64,000 nt of DNA. It comes from Chitinophagaceae bacterium (GTDB taxonomy: Bacteria; Bacteroidota; Bacteroidia; Chitinophagales; Chitinophagaceae). Position 1 is the first letter of the stretch. Every line of letters starts with the position of its first letter. The notes under the pieces were generated by a model. It searched no databases. It was not told where the DNA came from and saw only the letters and a program-made list of their open reading frames with translations. Below are positions 46,959-56,459 of this stretch, piece by piece. A program made the position numbers and the translations under genes. The DNA lies in assembly GCA_947452965.1 (NCBI GenBank), contig CANGEW010000003.1, forward strand, positions 1 through 64,000, written 5' to 3'.

Positions 46959-48302
46959 TCAGTTGGCCGAAACGACTCCCGTATAATTATGTGGAGTAAT
47001 TCTCTTTAATTCCGCTTTCACTTCTTTTGAGACTTTCAGTTTTGCTATAAACTGATGAATCGCTTTCTTGTCTATTTTGTTGCCCCTGGTTAATTCTTTG
47101 AGTGCCTCGTATGGGGCAGGATAATTTTCTCTTCGTAAAATGGTTTGTATGGCTTCTGCAACCACTGCCCAATTTGAATCTAAGTCTATTTTTATTTTTG
47201 GTTCATTTAGAATAAGCTTTTGAAGTCCTTTTTCCAATGATTGTATCGCGATGGCGGTATGTGCTAACGGGACTCCAATATTCCTTATTACGGTACTGTC
47301 TGTAAGGTCTCGTTGTAATCGTGAAATAGGAAGTTTTGCAGATAAATGTTCTAATAAAGCATTCGCAATTCCAAGATTACCCTCGGCATTTTCAAAATCT
47401 ATAGGGTTTACTTTATGGGGCATTGCGCTGCTGCCTACTTCCCCTTTTTTTATTTTTTGTTTGAAATAATCCATGCTTATATAAGACCAAATGTCTCTGC
47501 ATAAATCAGTTAAAATTGTATTGATGCGTTTGATGGCATCAAAGTGTGCTGCCAAAATATCATAATGTTCAATTTGAGTAGTGAATTGTTGACGCTCTAT
47601 CCCCAATTTTTCTTCTAAGAATTCATTTCCGAATTTCACCCAATTGTATTTGGGAAAGGCGATGTGGTGGGCATTGAAATTTCCAGTAGCACCGCCAAAT
47701 TTTCCTGAAAAAGGGATATAGCTAAATAATTGAATTTGGTTTTCTATACGTTCAACAAATACCATTAACTCCTTGCCTAATTTGGTTGGAGATGCCGGTT
47801 GACCATGTGTTCTGGCTAGTAATGGTATATGTTTCCACTCAATAGAAAGTTTATGTATTTGATGTTGTAAATTTAATAAGTTGGGTAAATAGATTTGTTC
47901 TACTGCATCTTTCCATAACAGGGGAATGGCAGTATTATTGATGTCTTGCGAGGTTAAACCAAAATGAACCCACTCTTTTATATTTCCTAACCCAAGTTCA
48001 TCTAGTTTCTTTTTTAAAAAATATTCAACTGCTTTTACGTCATGATTTGTGATGCTTTCGGTAGTTTTTATTTCTGCTGCTTGATTGACATCAAAATCAG
48101 ACACGATTTTTTCAATGGCTGCTTTATGGGTATTGGAAAGTTTAAAAAACTTTTTTTCTGCTAAAAAAATGAAGTAAGCAACTTCAACTTTTAATCGGTA
48201 ATGTATTAGTGCATATTCTGAAAAGAAATTAGATAATTCTTTTGTCGCTTTCGCATAGCGACCATCAATAGGAGAGATGGCGGTAAGAGTATGGTGATTC
48301 AT
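46959..48302 (-). CDS. purB: Adenylosuccinate lyase
   Basis: A 447-residue enzyme with two roles in purine synthesis: SAICAR to AICAR and adenylosuccinate to AMP. It begins MNHHTLTAISPIDGRYAKAT and contains TSQDINNTAIP near residue 120, ARTHGQPASPTKLGKEL near 168 and the signature loop GEVGSSAMPHKVNPIDFENAEGN near 290. It belongs to the longer E. coli-like PurB group. ATG 48302 is preferred to an upstream in-frame start because the -7 box at 48307-48314 lies just before it and the family starts at this motif. Confidence 0.97.
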   Translation of the reverse strand: MNHHTLTAISPIDGRYAKATKELSNFFSEYALIHYRLKVEVAYFIFLAEKKFFKLSNTHKAAIEKIVSDFDVNQAAEIKTTESITNHDVKAVEYFLKKKLDELGLGNIKEWVHFGLTSQDINNTAIPLLWKDAVEQIYLPNLLNLQHQIHKLSIEWKHIPLLARTHGQPASPTKLGKELMVFVERIENQIQLFSYIPFSGKFGGATGNFNAHHIAFPKYNWVKFGNEFLEEKLGIERQQFTTQIEHYDILAAHFDAIKRINTILTDLCRDIWSYISMDYFKQKIKKGEVGSSAMPHKVNPIDFENAEGNLGIANALLEHLSAKLPISRLQRDLTDSTVIRNIGVPLAHTAIAIQSLEKGLQKLILNEPKIKIDLDSNWAVVAEAIQTILRRENYPAPYEALKELTRGNKIDKKAIHQFIAKLKVSKEVKAELKRITPHNYTGVVSAN

Positions 48303-48306
48303 ATCG

Positions 48307-48314
48307 CAAAAATA
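48307..48314 (-). promoter_or_regulatory. -7 box of purB
   Basis: The minus strand reads TATTTTTG, ending 4 nt before the purB ATG; a TTG (minus, 48333-48335) lies 18 bp upstream. The mRNA would be leaderless or nearly so. Confidence 0.6.
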
Positions 48315-48403
48315 CGAATATTGCCGAAAGGACAACAGTACAAATTCAATTGGTTTTTAACATAGGCTTCTCTTTTGTTTGAATAGGATTGACATAAAAA
48401 AAC

Positions 48404-48411
48404 TAATTTTG
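48404..48411 (+). promoter_or_regulatory. -7 box of mqnA
   Basis: TAATTTTG ends 5 nt before ATG 48417; TTTG at 48378-48381 gives a 22-bp spacer. Predicts an essentially leaderless mRNA. Confidence 0.6.
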
Positions 48412-48416
48412 CCTGA

Positions 48417-49172
48417 ATGTTACAAGAGGAAAAAAAGGTTATAGTTGCAGCCGTAAGCTATTTAAATACCAAGCCATTGGTGTACGACTTTGAAAACGGG
48501 GCGATGAGTCATCTTCTAGAATTTACATTCGACTATCCAGCTAATGTGGCTTCTATGTTAATAAAAGGACAAGTGGATTTGGGTTTGGTTCCTGTGGCTA
48601 TTATCCCACAATTAGCAGATTCTTATATTATCTCTGATTATTGCATTGGCGCTTCTAAGCCTGTTGCAAGTGTTTGTTTATTTAGTGAGGTGCCTATGCA
48701 TGAAATTCAACAAATTATTTTGGATTATCAAAGCCGAACGTCTGTTGCTTTGCTTAAAGTTTTGGTTAAGGAGCATTGGAAGATTCATCCCGAATTTGTG
48801 AATGCTGATCATGATTTTGAAAATAATATTAAGGGTACTACTGCAGGATTGATTATAGGAGACAGGGCATTGATTCATAGAGAAAAAACAGCTTATGTGT
48901 ATGACTTGGCTGAAGAGTGGCAGTGCATGACAGGGTTACCCTTTGTTTTTGCCGTTTGGTTAGCCAATAAAAAATTATCTGCTGATTTTGTTTCTTCTTT
49001 TAACAGGTGTTTAAAAAATGGATTGGATAACATAGATACATTAGTTGCCACGACTCCGTTTCCTTACTACGACTTATCAGTCTATTATAAAAATAACATC
49101 GACTATTTACTTGATGATTCTAAGCGAGAGGGGTTAAAGCTGTTTTTAGAGAAAATAAAAACAATTGATTAA
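48417..49172 (+). CDS. mqnA: Chorismate dehydratase MqnA (futalosine menaquinone pathway)
   Basis: The 251-residue protein dehydrates chorismate, the first step of the futalosine route to menaquinone. Family features seen: VAAVSYLNTKPLVYDFENG at the N-terminus, LIKGQVDLGLVPVAIIPQL near residue 58, GASKPVASVCLFSEVP near 87, and GDRALI followed by DLAEEWQCMTGLPFVFAVW (about 143-185). It is a periplasmic-binding-protein-like fold without a signal peptide, so cytoplasmic. Other mqn genes are not in this window. Its stop overlaps the convergent flippase gene by 4 bp. Confidence 0.93.
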   Translation: MLQEEKKVIVAAVSYLNTKPLVYDFENGAMSHLLEFTFDYPANVASMLIKGQVDLGLVPVAIIPQLADSYIISDYCIGASKPVASVCLFSEVPMHEIQQIILDYQSRTSVALLKVLVKEHWKIHPEFVNADHDFENNIKGTTAGLIIGDRALIHREKTAYVYDLAEEWQCMTGLPFVFAVWLANKKLSADFVSSFNRCLKNGLDNIDTLVATTPFPYYDLSVYYKNNIDYLLDDSKREGLKLFLEKIKTID

Positions 49173-50668
49173 TCTCTTTTCTTGGTAAATCTATTTTGAA
49201 TACTGCTCAACACTTGTTTTACATCCGGAGAGATGTTTCGCCAGTAAAACAATCCCACATACATAGGAATGAAGATGATTAAAGTAACAATGATAGCTTG
49301 TATGCCTGCCATACTTCTTGTTGCTGCAAATGAGGCTGTGTAAGATAGTAGTCCAATGAACAGTAGCTCAACTGTTTTAAAACTAAAAGGTTGCATTTTG
49401 AATTTCTTCCATAAGAAAACGATTCGAATAATATTGTAAATCGTGAATGAAATCAGGTTTGCGAATGCGGGACCTAAAATTCCATATTTCGTGGTGAGCG
49501 TATAACTAAGCGGTATAATCATTAGGGTTAGTAAAAGGCTTGTCCATAATTCAAATCGCCAATAAGAAGAGGAGCCGATGATTTGAGAGTTTACGCCTGT
49601 ACCTGTTTCAATGATTGTCACCATTCCTAATAAGAAGAAAACCCATTTACCCTCAAGATAGGCGGGGTTGATATTGAAAACGGAAATGCCATTATCAAAG
49701 TTTAACCAAATGCAACAAAAAATAAATAAAGAAAACCCGAGCATATTGATGGATGTTCTCTGGTAGATTCTTTGAATCTCTGTTAGATTTTTGTCTTTCC
49801 AGGCTCTTGATAATATGGGTATCGTTATTGAGACTAATCCTCTGAATGGTGCTTGCATCAATGATACCATATAAGTAGCTAATCCAAATATACCTACCTT
49901 TCCAAGGTTCTGTTTCGCGGCTAATACCAGCCCATCAATACTTTGACGAAGTATGTTGACAAGCACTACAAAAAAAGTAAATACAAGAATGTAGATGATT
50001 TTTTTTCTGAATTTTTTTGTAACCCTACTAAATGAAAATGTTATTAATAGTTTTCTTTCAGATTGTAAATGGAAGGCAAGTATGAAAAAGATAATTGCAT
50101 ATTGAAATGTAAATAGTAAAATGAAAGTATGAAAAGAGATGACCCCACTAATTTCAAGTGTGATGATGGTAAATGTGTAAATTCTTAAAACGGTTTCTTT
50201 CAAGAAACTTGCCCAAACTCCTTTGCCAAATCCAAATGAGTAAATTTCCAGTATATTATATAGTAATACGAAGAAGCCCATTGGTAATATCCAAAAATAA
50301 TAATCAACCAAGAGCGGCGAATTAGCACTAAATTTTCTTATTACAATCGGCTCTAAAAAATAAAAGCCAATGGCAGTTAACAAAAAACCTCCCATTGAAA
50401 TCAAAAATGCAATGCCTAACAAATCATTTTTCTTTGGTTCTAAATTGTCTTCGTAGTAGGGAAAAAATTTAAAAATAAAGGAAGGCGTTCCCAGGCATGA
50501 AAATGCAAATACTAACTGACTGATTTCAATCAAAACTCTTGTAAGTCCGTTTTGGTCAGTGGCGAACCAATTTTTATTGGTAAGAAAATAAGTATTTAGT
50601 GCGCCAATCAGAAACCCTATATAGGTCCATATCGTAGCTTTCAGACTTTTTTTTCTTATTTGAGACAT
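49169..50668 (-). CDS. Oligosaccharide flippase family protein (Wzx-like)
   Basis: A 499-residue integral membrane protein with 12-14 hydrophobic helices, beginning KSLKATIWTYIGFLIGALNTYFL and including FLISMGGFLLTAIGFYFL, FFVLLYNILEIYSFGFGKGVW and ATYMVSLMQAPFRGLVSITIPIL. The layout is that of the MATE-like polysaccharide transporter superfamily, which moves undecaprenyl-linked sugar units across the inner membrane. It is the last gene of a minus-strand operon after a glycosyltransferase and two methyltransferases (gap 27 bp), which supports a surface-polysaccharide role. Confidence 0.88.
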   Translation of the reverse strand: MSQIRKKSLKATIWTYIGFLIGALNTYFLTNKNWFATDQNGLTRVLIEISQLVFAFSCLGTPSFIFKFFPYYEDNLEPKKNDLLGIAFLISMGGFLLTAIGFYFLEPIVIRKFSANSPLLVDYYFWILPMGFFVLLYNILEIYSFGFGKGVWASFLKETVLRIYTFTIITLEISGVISFHTFILLFTFQYAIIFFILAFHLQSERKLLITFSFSRVTKKFRKKIIYILVFTFFVVLVNILRQSIDGLVLAAKQNLGKVGIFGLATYMVSLMQAPFRGLVSITIPILSRAWKDKNLTEIQRIYQRTSINMLGFSLFIFCCIWLNFDNGISVFNINPAYLEGKWVFFLLGMVTIIETGTGVNSQIIGSSSYWRFELWTSLLLTLMIIPLSYTLTTKYGILGPAFANLISFTIYNIIRIVFLWKKFKMQPFSFKTVELLFIGLLSYTASFAATRSMAGIQAIIVTLIIFIPMYVGLFYWRNISPDVKQVLSSIQNRFTKKRD

Positions 50669-50695
50669 AATCGCTTTTGTGATAAAAAATACTAG

Positions 50696-51538
50696 TTATT
50701 CGTACTTCCCAAATTTATTCCTTTTATAATCAATATAGCCCCTAATTATAAAATATAGCGTTTTTGTTTTTTGTTTTCCATAAATGAGGTTGTTTTTAAT
50801 ACGAATCCACATGTCGTTTTCGGTTCTTTTCACTTCTTTTGGAAAATGCTTTTTATAAAGCTTTTTGGTGAGGCGTGAATTTCTTATTATATAATAAAGT
50901 CTTATGGGAGCGTGAAGCGATCTTGTGTTATTCTTTGAATTGAATTGATGTATTTTTTTTGTATCTCCAAGAGAGTGATTCATGAAAATACTATTCAATT
51001 GAATGATTTTAAAATTTTTTAATCTTGCACGATAGCAGTATTCGTGATCTACTTCATCAATAAATAAATTATCATTGAAGTTGCCAATTTTTTCAAAATT
51101 TTGTAGGTGTAACATTGACCCGGAGGTAATCAATGAATTCACATCTTCACACTGAATTTGATTTGTTTTTTTTATGAAAGTAGGACCAATGACAGCAATA
51201 TTATTTTGATCTGAAAGTTTTTCAAATTCAATGAAGTATTGTTCTAATGAATGATTTTCAAAGTAAGAATCTTGGTCCATCGTCAACAACCATTGGTAGC
51301 CTTTGTTTATGGCGATTTCAGCCCCTTTATTTAGTGCCGTAGCCACACCAAGATTGGCTTTATTATCAATCAGAAAGCAATTTTTTTTATTAAATGCTTC
51401 TGTAATAGAAGGGTAATTGCTTTCTGAGTTATTAATGATGATGTGTAAATCAAAATAATTTGAGTAAGAAAGAATTGACTTAATGTTTTCTTCACTGGGA
51501 TGATACAATACCGTAAGTGCAGCAATGGTTGGTTTCAT
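50696..51538 (-). CDS. Glycosyltransferase family 2 (rhamnosyltransferase-like)
   Basis: A 280-residue GT-A enzyme with no signal peptide. N-terminal IAALTVLYHPSEENIKSI, IDNKANLGVATALNKGAEIA (nucleotide-sugar loop) and WLLTMDQDSYF (DXD-type metal site near residue 95) fit the rhamnosyltransferase branch of GT2, as does DEVDHEYCYRARLKNFKII near 168. The sugar substrate cannot be read from sequence. It abuts the upstream methyltransferase gene with no gap. Confidence 0.9.
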   Translation of the reverse strand: MKPTIAALTVLYHPSEENIKSILSYSNYFDLHIIINNSESNYPSITEAFNKKNCFLIDNKANLGVATALNKGAEIAINKGYQWLLTMDQDSYFENHSLEQYFIEFEKLSDQNNIAVIGPTFIKKTNQIQCEDVNSLITSGSMLHLQNFEKIGNFNDNLFIDEVDHEYCYRARLKNFKIIQLNSIFMNHSLGDTKKIHQFNSKNNTRSLHAPIRLYYIIRNSRLTKKLYKKHFPKEVKRTENDMWIRIKNNLIYGKQKTKTLYFIIRGYIDYKRNKFGKYE

Positions 51539-52366
51539 TTACCCAATTTTATCGGAAGGAAATTTTGGATTTTGGTATACAGGGTTTTCCCAATTCAGAA
51601 AAATGCTGTTATCAATTGGATTATTTGTTTTCTGAAGAAGCATAACAATATTAAAAGGGTTGAAATGTCCGATATGGCAAATTTTAAAACCCGCTTCATT
51701 GGTTAATTCTGCTACCAGTGGTGCATTGAACACATGGTGATGCACACATCGGTTATGAATGTTATTATGAGTCCTTTGTATTAATTCTTCTTTGGAAGAT
51801 ATACCTGGATCTTTTGACAAATCATGTAAATGGATTACTTCTTCAAAATGAGTTGTGTCCTCTTCGGTAACATTTTTTTCGAAATCCTGAATTAAATGTT
51901 TTAATGTGGTAACAGGTCTTTTGTTGTCAAATGTTTGGTCTTTGTGAGGCACTACCAAAACCATGAATCCCTCATTTTTTATGATTCGTTTCCACTCAAG
52001 AAGGGCTTTGATAGGATTGGCGATATGTTCAATGCTGTGACATGACAATACAAAATCATATTGCTGATCTTTTATCATGCCTAAATTAATACCATCTGCG
52101 ATATATTGGTATCCAGTCTTATTTTCAAATTTGTAATGGTTGCCTTCAGAAATATTTCCTTCCCAAACCGTAGAGCTACTGAAATTACATCCATCAAGTC
52201 CCTCTATTACTGAATAGATAGGCAGAAATCCTTTAGATGTAAATGCATGACTTGGTCCGCCGATTTCAATGCCGCATAGTTTTTTTAATGCTGACAAGTA
52301 AACAGAAGCCTGCTTCAGTCTTTTAGGGAAAAACGACCTGTAGGTTTTTTCTAATGTGGTGAGCAT
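51539..52366 (-). CDS. Class I SAM-dependent methyltransferase
   Basis: A 275-residue protein with a variant motif I (LCGIEIGGPSHAFTSKG near residue 30), YQYIADGINLGMIKDQQYDFVLSCHSIEHIANPIKALLEW (motifs II-III, about 85-125) and MVLVVPHKDQTFD. It fits the methyltransferase 11-type families linked to surface-sugar clusters. It overlaps the FkbM gene upstream by 1 bp and abuts the GT2 gene downstream, so translational coupling is likely. Substrate unknown. Confidence 0.85.
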   Translation of the reverse strand: MLTTLEKTYRSFFPKRLKQASVYLSALKKLCGIEIGGPSHAFTSKGFLPIYSVIEGLDGCNFSSSTVWEGNISEGNHYKFENKTGYQYIADGINLGMIKDQQYDFVLSCHSIEHIANPIKALLEWKRIIKNEGFMVLVVPHKDQTFDNKRPVTTLKHLIQDFEKNVTEEDTTHFEEVIHLHDLSKDPGISSKEELIQRTHNNIHNRCVHHHVFNAPLVAELTNEAGFKICHIGHFNPFNIVMLLQKTNNPIDNSIFLNWENPVYQNPKFPSDKIG

Positions 52367-53139
52367 TATTTTCTGGTTTCAGGTTTTAAGCAAAGTATGT
52401 TTTCTCCACGAACGTAAGTAATCCAGTCAAATCGAGCCATTTCCTTAAAGAAAATTTGAGAGATTCCGGGTTTTAGCCAATCATGCAGCTCAGTGATGAT
52501 ACAATCGCTCGAATGTATCCATGGCGTGTTGTTGAACTCGAATACTTCTTTTTCTGCTCCTTCAATGTCAATTTTTAGAATGGATATTGAAGGGATTTGA
52601 TATTCTTTCATTAAGCCGTTGATCGTAACTCCTTTGATGGAATTTTCGGTAGGCTGTGTGAGCGTTTCTACCATGAATCCGGCACTTTTTTCTTGTTCGT
52701 TTTTAATATACAGCAACTCTTCTGTATGCCATAATGCAGCGTGTATGCAATGGATATTTTTGTAGTTTTTAGTATTTTCTTGTAAGAGGGTAAAGTTATT
52801 GTTATCGGGCTCGATAGAGAGAATGGTTGCCTGAGGGAATTTAGTAGCAAAATAGATGGCAGCTAATCCGATATTAGCACCGGCATCAATAATCCATTTG
52901 ATTTTATCTGGATTTGGATAATCGAAATAATATTGATTTTCGCAAAATACTTGTTCAAATATATACGGATCTGATTGATCTTTTCTGAGGGTAATTTGAT
53001 TTTTGAAATAGCTGCAATTGATCTTGTATTTGCCATTTTTTGCAAATAATAAGTTCCAGAAAATTTTTATTCCGGTGGCGAAAGAAAAATATCTAATTAA
53101 GTTAACTAATTTGATAGTTTGTAGACCTAGTTTTCTCAA
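52366..53139 (-). CDS. FkbM family methyltransferase
   Basis: A 257-residue protein with KWIIDAGANIGLAAIYFATK (SAM-binding motif I near residue 72), ILSIEPDNNNFTLLQENT (acidic ribose-binding end), and the family's SILKIDIEGAEKEVFEF near 190 followed by ITELHDW. FkbM enzymes O-methylate sugars and related groups. It is the first gene of the four-gene polysaccharide operon. The 208-bp gap upstream holds no clear TAnnTTTG box. Confidence 0.9.
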   Translation of the reverse strand: MRKLGLQTIKLVNLIRYFSFATGIKIFWNLLFAKNGKYKINCSYFKNQITLRKDQSDPYIFEQVFCENQYYFDYPNPDKIKWIIDAGANIGLAAIYFATKFPQATILSIEPDNNNFTLLQENTKNYKNIHCIHAALWHTEELLYIKNEQEKSAGFMVETLTQPTENSIKGVTINGLMKEYQIPSISILKIDIEGAEKEVFEFNNTPWIHSSDCIITELHDWLKPGISQIFFKEMARFDWITYVRGENILCLKPETRK

Positions 53140-53347
53140 TGCGATTTTTTTATTTGCGAATGTAATTCAAATTAATGAAAATGAATACTAATCAGAGGTT
53201 CTTATGTATTGTATTTATACCAATTATCTATGATTTTTTATTTGTGACTGAGGTTAAGGTTAGTAGATAAGATGTATTTCCATATAATACATTTATTATG
53301 ATTGAGATTTATGGCTATTTCAATATAAAAACTTTTCTTTGTGTAGT

Positions 53348-54298
53348 ATGAATCCTTCGATTTCCATTTGTATTCCTGCATATAAGAACACTACTTATTT
53401 GGAAGTATTATTGCATTCCATTGAAATACAAACTTTCAAAGATTTTGAAGTGGTGATTACTGATGATAGTCCGGGCGATGAAGTGTTGACCTTGTGCAAA
53501 AAATATGAGAGTAAATTTTCGCTTGTTTACCAGAAAAATAACCCAGCAAAAGGTTCTCCTGCAAATTGGAATAAAGGCATTCGATTGGCAAAAGGAAAAT
53601 GGATTAAGATTATGCATGATGATGACTGGTTCGTACATGAAAATGCCTTGCAATTATTTTATGATCACACTATTCGATTTCCTAATACTGATTTTTTCTA
53701 TTCGGCATACAACAATGTGCAACATGCAAGCGGAAGCATAGAGAAAATAACCAATGGAATTTTTGGAAGGACATTGTTGAAATGGTCTCCATTGAATTTG
53801 TTCAGTAAAAACAGGGTGGGTAATCCCAGTTGCACACTCATTAAAAATTTTGAAGGATTGCAATATGATGAACGATTAAAATGGGTAGTAGATTTCGATT
53901 TTTACATGACACAATTTTTAAAAGGGTCTTCGTATCAGTATGTGTCGGAAGTGCTGATTAATGTGGGAATAGGAGAGGAGCAGATTACCAATGATTGTTT
54001 GAAAAATCCTGTAGTAGAGATTCCCGAAAATTTTATCTTAATTGAAAAATACGGCAACCGTATTTTTAAAAATATATTAGTATTCGATTATTACTGGAGG
54101 TTGCTGAGGAATTGCGATATTAGAAGTAGAGAGGATATTGCGAAGTATTATTCAGTTAATGATTTGAATCCTGTGATTGGGATGATGTTGAAGCATCAAT
54201 TGCGTATTCAACTAACTCATTTAAAAAAGCCAATTATATCCAAGCTGTTGATGATACGATGTTATGTTTCATACATTATAAAAGGGGCTTTGAAATAA
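53348..54298 (+). CDS. Glycosyltransferase family 2
   Basis: A 316-residue GT-A enzyme: ISICIPAYKNTTYLEVLLHS, DFEVVITDDSPGDEVL (UDP-binding, near residue 40), GSPANWNKGIRLAKGKWIKI and MHDDDWF (DXD-type site near 95). The remainder is helical, with no strong membrane segment. It is divergent from the polysaccharide operon and probably serves the same pathway. ATG 53348 is preferred over an in-frame TTG nine bases upstream. The stop codon lies within the loop region of the terminator at 54281-54306. Confidence 0.9.
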   Translation: MNPSISICIPAYKNTTYLEVLLHSIEIQTFKDFEVVITDDSPGDEVLTLCKKYESKFSLVYQKNNPAKGSPANWNKGIRLAKGKWIKIMHDDDWFVHENALQLFYDHTIRFPNTDFFYSAYNNVQHASGSIEKITNGIFGRTLLKWSPLNLFSKNRVGNPSCTLIKNFEGLQYDERLKWVVDFDFYMTQFLKGSSYQYVSEVLINVGIGEEQITNDCLKNPVVEIPENFILIEKYGNRIFKNILVFDYYWRLLRNCDIRSREDIAKYYSVNDLNPVIGMMLKHQLRIQLTHLKKPIISKLLMIRCYVSYIIKGALK

Positions 54299-54306
54299 GC
54301 CCCTTT
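54281..54306. terminator. Bidirectional terminator overlapping the GT2 stop codon
   Basis: AAAGGGGCTT (54281-54290) pairs perfectly with AAGCCCCTTT (54297-54306). It is followed by ATTTTTG and preceded on the other strand by TTTATAATG. The left arm codes for the last residues of the glycosyltransferase and the TAA at 54296-54298 straddles loop and right arm. It also serves the convergent M13 peptidase gene. Confidence 0.85.
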
Positions 54307-54331
54307 ATTTTTGCATAACAAAAGATTCATT

Positions 54332-56362
54332 TTACCAGATTTTTACTCGTAAACTGTCTGGTCTAAACATCGGTGAGTTAGGTTTGATATTGAAAGTGCT
54401 GTAAAACTCATCAACATCCACAAAGGGGCCATTGACTCTGTATTTAGCAGGAGAGTGAACATCGGTCATTAATCTGTTTTTTAATTGTTCTTCTCTTGTG
54501 TGTCCTAGCCATCCCAATGCATATCCAAGAAAATAACGTTGCATAGGTGTATAGCCTGCAATGGCTTTTCCTTCTTTGTACTGAGTGGTTTTTTTGAAAG
54601 CTTCAATTCCAAGAAGAATGCCGCCCAAATCTGCGATATTTTCTCCCAATGTAGCTTTACCATTTATATGATATCCCTTTACCGGCTCAAATTCATTGAA
54701 TTGATTGATCATTACTTCCGCCTTTTTATTAAAGGCCGCCTCATCGGTTTTGGTCCACCAGCTCACCAAATTTCCTTTTTCGTCAAATTGTCTTCCTTCA
54801 TCGTCAAAGCCGTGTGTAATTTCATGTCCAATGGTACTTGCTCCGCCATAGCCATATACAACCGCGTCATCAAGTTCTTCATCTCTGTATCCAGGCACTG
54901 TAAATATGCCTGCAGGCAGAACGATTTCATTGTTGCTAGGGTTATAATAGGCGTTGTAGGTTTGTGGTGTCATGTCCCATTCGTCTCTATCCACGGGCTT
55001 ACCTAATTTGCTGTATTCGTAATTATGCCACCAAATATTTGCATTGATGTAATTGGATGCTAATCCTTCTTTACTGATTTGCATGGAGGAGAAGTCTTTC
55101 CATTTATCTGGGTAACCAACTTTACTTTTGATAGCGGCTAATTTGATATAAGCTTTTTGTTTGGTGCTGTCAGACATCCACGTTAGTTTACTTATTCTGT
55201 CTTTCAATGCCTCTTTGATAGCATCAACCATTACGGTATATCTTTTTTTCGCAGTTTCGTTAAAAAACTCTTTTACATATAGTTGTCCTAGCATTTCTCC
55301 CATGAGGCTTTCTTCCAATTGAATGGCTCTTTTCCAGCGTGGTTTCCTTACTTTGGCACCGCTGAATAGTTTGTTGAATTCGAAAGACTCTTTTCCATAA
55401 GCATCAGGCAGTACAGCTGCCATATCGCTAATGAGATTGAACTTTAAATAGCTTTTCCAATTATTAATGGGCGTTGATGTTAAAAGTCCGTTTAAGGCAA
55501 CAAAGAATTCGGGTTGTCCCACAATTACTGAATCTACTTTTGTTACACCTATTATTGGGAGATAATTGCTCCAGTTGATATTATTAGACTTTTTACTTAA
55601 GTCGGCTACAGACATTTTATTGTAATTCTTATAAGGATCTCTTAGGTCTTCTATTTTTCGAGAGGCTGCAGCCAGCTTGGTTTCCAGTTGTAAAATATTG
55701 CTTGCATCTATTTTAGCAATTGCGGCATCTTCTCCCGACATGGTAAGGATATGAGTAATGAAGTTGACATATTGATTTCTAATGTTTACGGTAGTGGAGT
55801 CGTTTTTGAAATAATATTCTCTTTCTGGAAGTCCTAGTCCGCCTTGATTTAATTGATAAGACATGACTTCACTGTTTTTTGCATCTTGTGCTACGTAGTC
55901 AGAAAACAGGGTGGATGAACCGATTTTTTTCAGCTCCGCAACAGTGGTAATTAGTGAGTTGACATCACTAATCTTATCTATTTTAGTTAGCCAGGGTTGT
56001 AGAGGCGTTAAGCCTTGTTTTTCAATAGTTGCAGAATCCATTGCCGTGGACCAGAAGTCACCAATTTTTTGGTTGTTAGATCCTTTTTTATCATTAGAGG
56101 CTGCTGCTTTTTCGCTGATTTCTCTCAATCGTTTCATGTTTTCTTCAATTACGAGGTTGCCAATACCCCAGGCTGATTGTTCGGCTGGTATAGGATTTTT
56201 TTTGATCCAACCGCCATTGGCAAAGTCAAAGAAATCAATGCTGGGAGACACAGTGGTGTCAATATTCACAGCCACTACATCAGGTTTTGAAGCGGTGTCT
56301 TTTTTGTTGTTGCAAGCACTTAGTGCAAATAATAAACTTACCGAAAGCAATAATTTATTCAT
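54332..56362 (-). CDS. M13 family metallopeptidase, lipoprotein
   Basis: A 676-residue neprilysin/PepO-type zinc peptidase. The lipoprotein signal MNKLLLSVSLLFALSAC gives lipidation at Cys17, so it is anchored in a membrane facing the periplasm or surface. The N-terminal M13 domain (SPSIDFFDFANGGWIKKNPIP near residue 40) is followed by the catalytic NAYYNPSNNEIVLPAGI, HEITHGFDDEGRQFD (HEXXH near residue 512) and ENIADLGG (third zinc ligand, near 574). Length and motifs complete. It is monocistronic and shares a terminator with the GT2 gene. Confidence 0.96.
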   Translation of the reverse strand: MNKLLLSVSLLFALSACNNKKDTASKPDVVAVNIDTTVSPSIDFFDFANGGWIKKNPIPAEQSAWGIGNLVIEENMKRLREISEKAAASNDKKGSNNQKIGDFWSTAMDSATIEKQGLTPLQPWLTKIDKISDVNSLITTVAELKKIGSSTLFSDYVAQDAKNSEVMSYQLNQGGLGLPEREYYFKNDSTTVNIRNQYVNFITHILTMSGEDAAIAKIDASNILQLETKLAAASRKIEDLRDPYKNYNKMSVADLSKKSNNINWSNYLPIIGVTKVDSVIVGQPEFFVALNGLLTSTPINNWKSYLKFNLISDMAAVLPDAYGKESFEFNKLFSGAKVRKPRWKRAIQLEESLMGEMLGQLYVKEFFNETAKKRYTVMVDAIKEALKDRISKLTWMSDSTKQKAYIKLAAIKSKVGYPDKWKDFSSMQISKEGLASNYINANIWWHNYEYSKLGKPVDRDEWDMTPQTYNAYYNPSNNEIVLPAGIFTVPGYRDEELDDAVVYGYGGASTIGHEITHGFDDEGRQFDEKGNLVSWWTKTDEAAFNKKAEVMINQFNEFEPVKGYHINGKATLGENIADLGGILLGIEAFKKTTQYKEGKAIAGYTPMQRYFLGYALGWLGHTREEQLKNRLMTDVHSPAKYRVNGPFVDVDEFYSTFNIKPNSPMFRPDSLRVKIW

Positions 56363-56459
56363 AGTAGATAATTTGTCTCAATGTAGGAAAATCTATTTAG
56401 TTGTAAAAAATATTTTAATGAATGCGTTTGGTATTAACAATTGTACGATTTTCGCAAGT

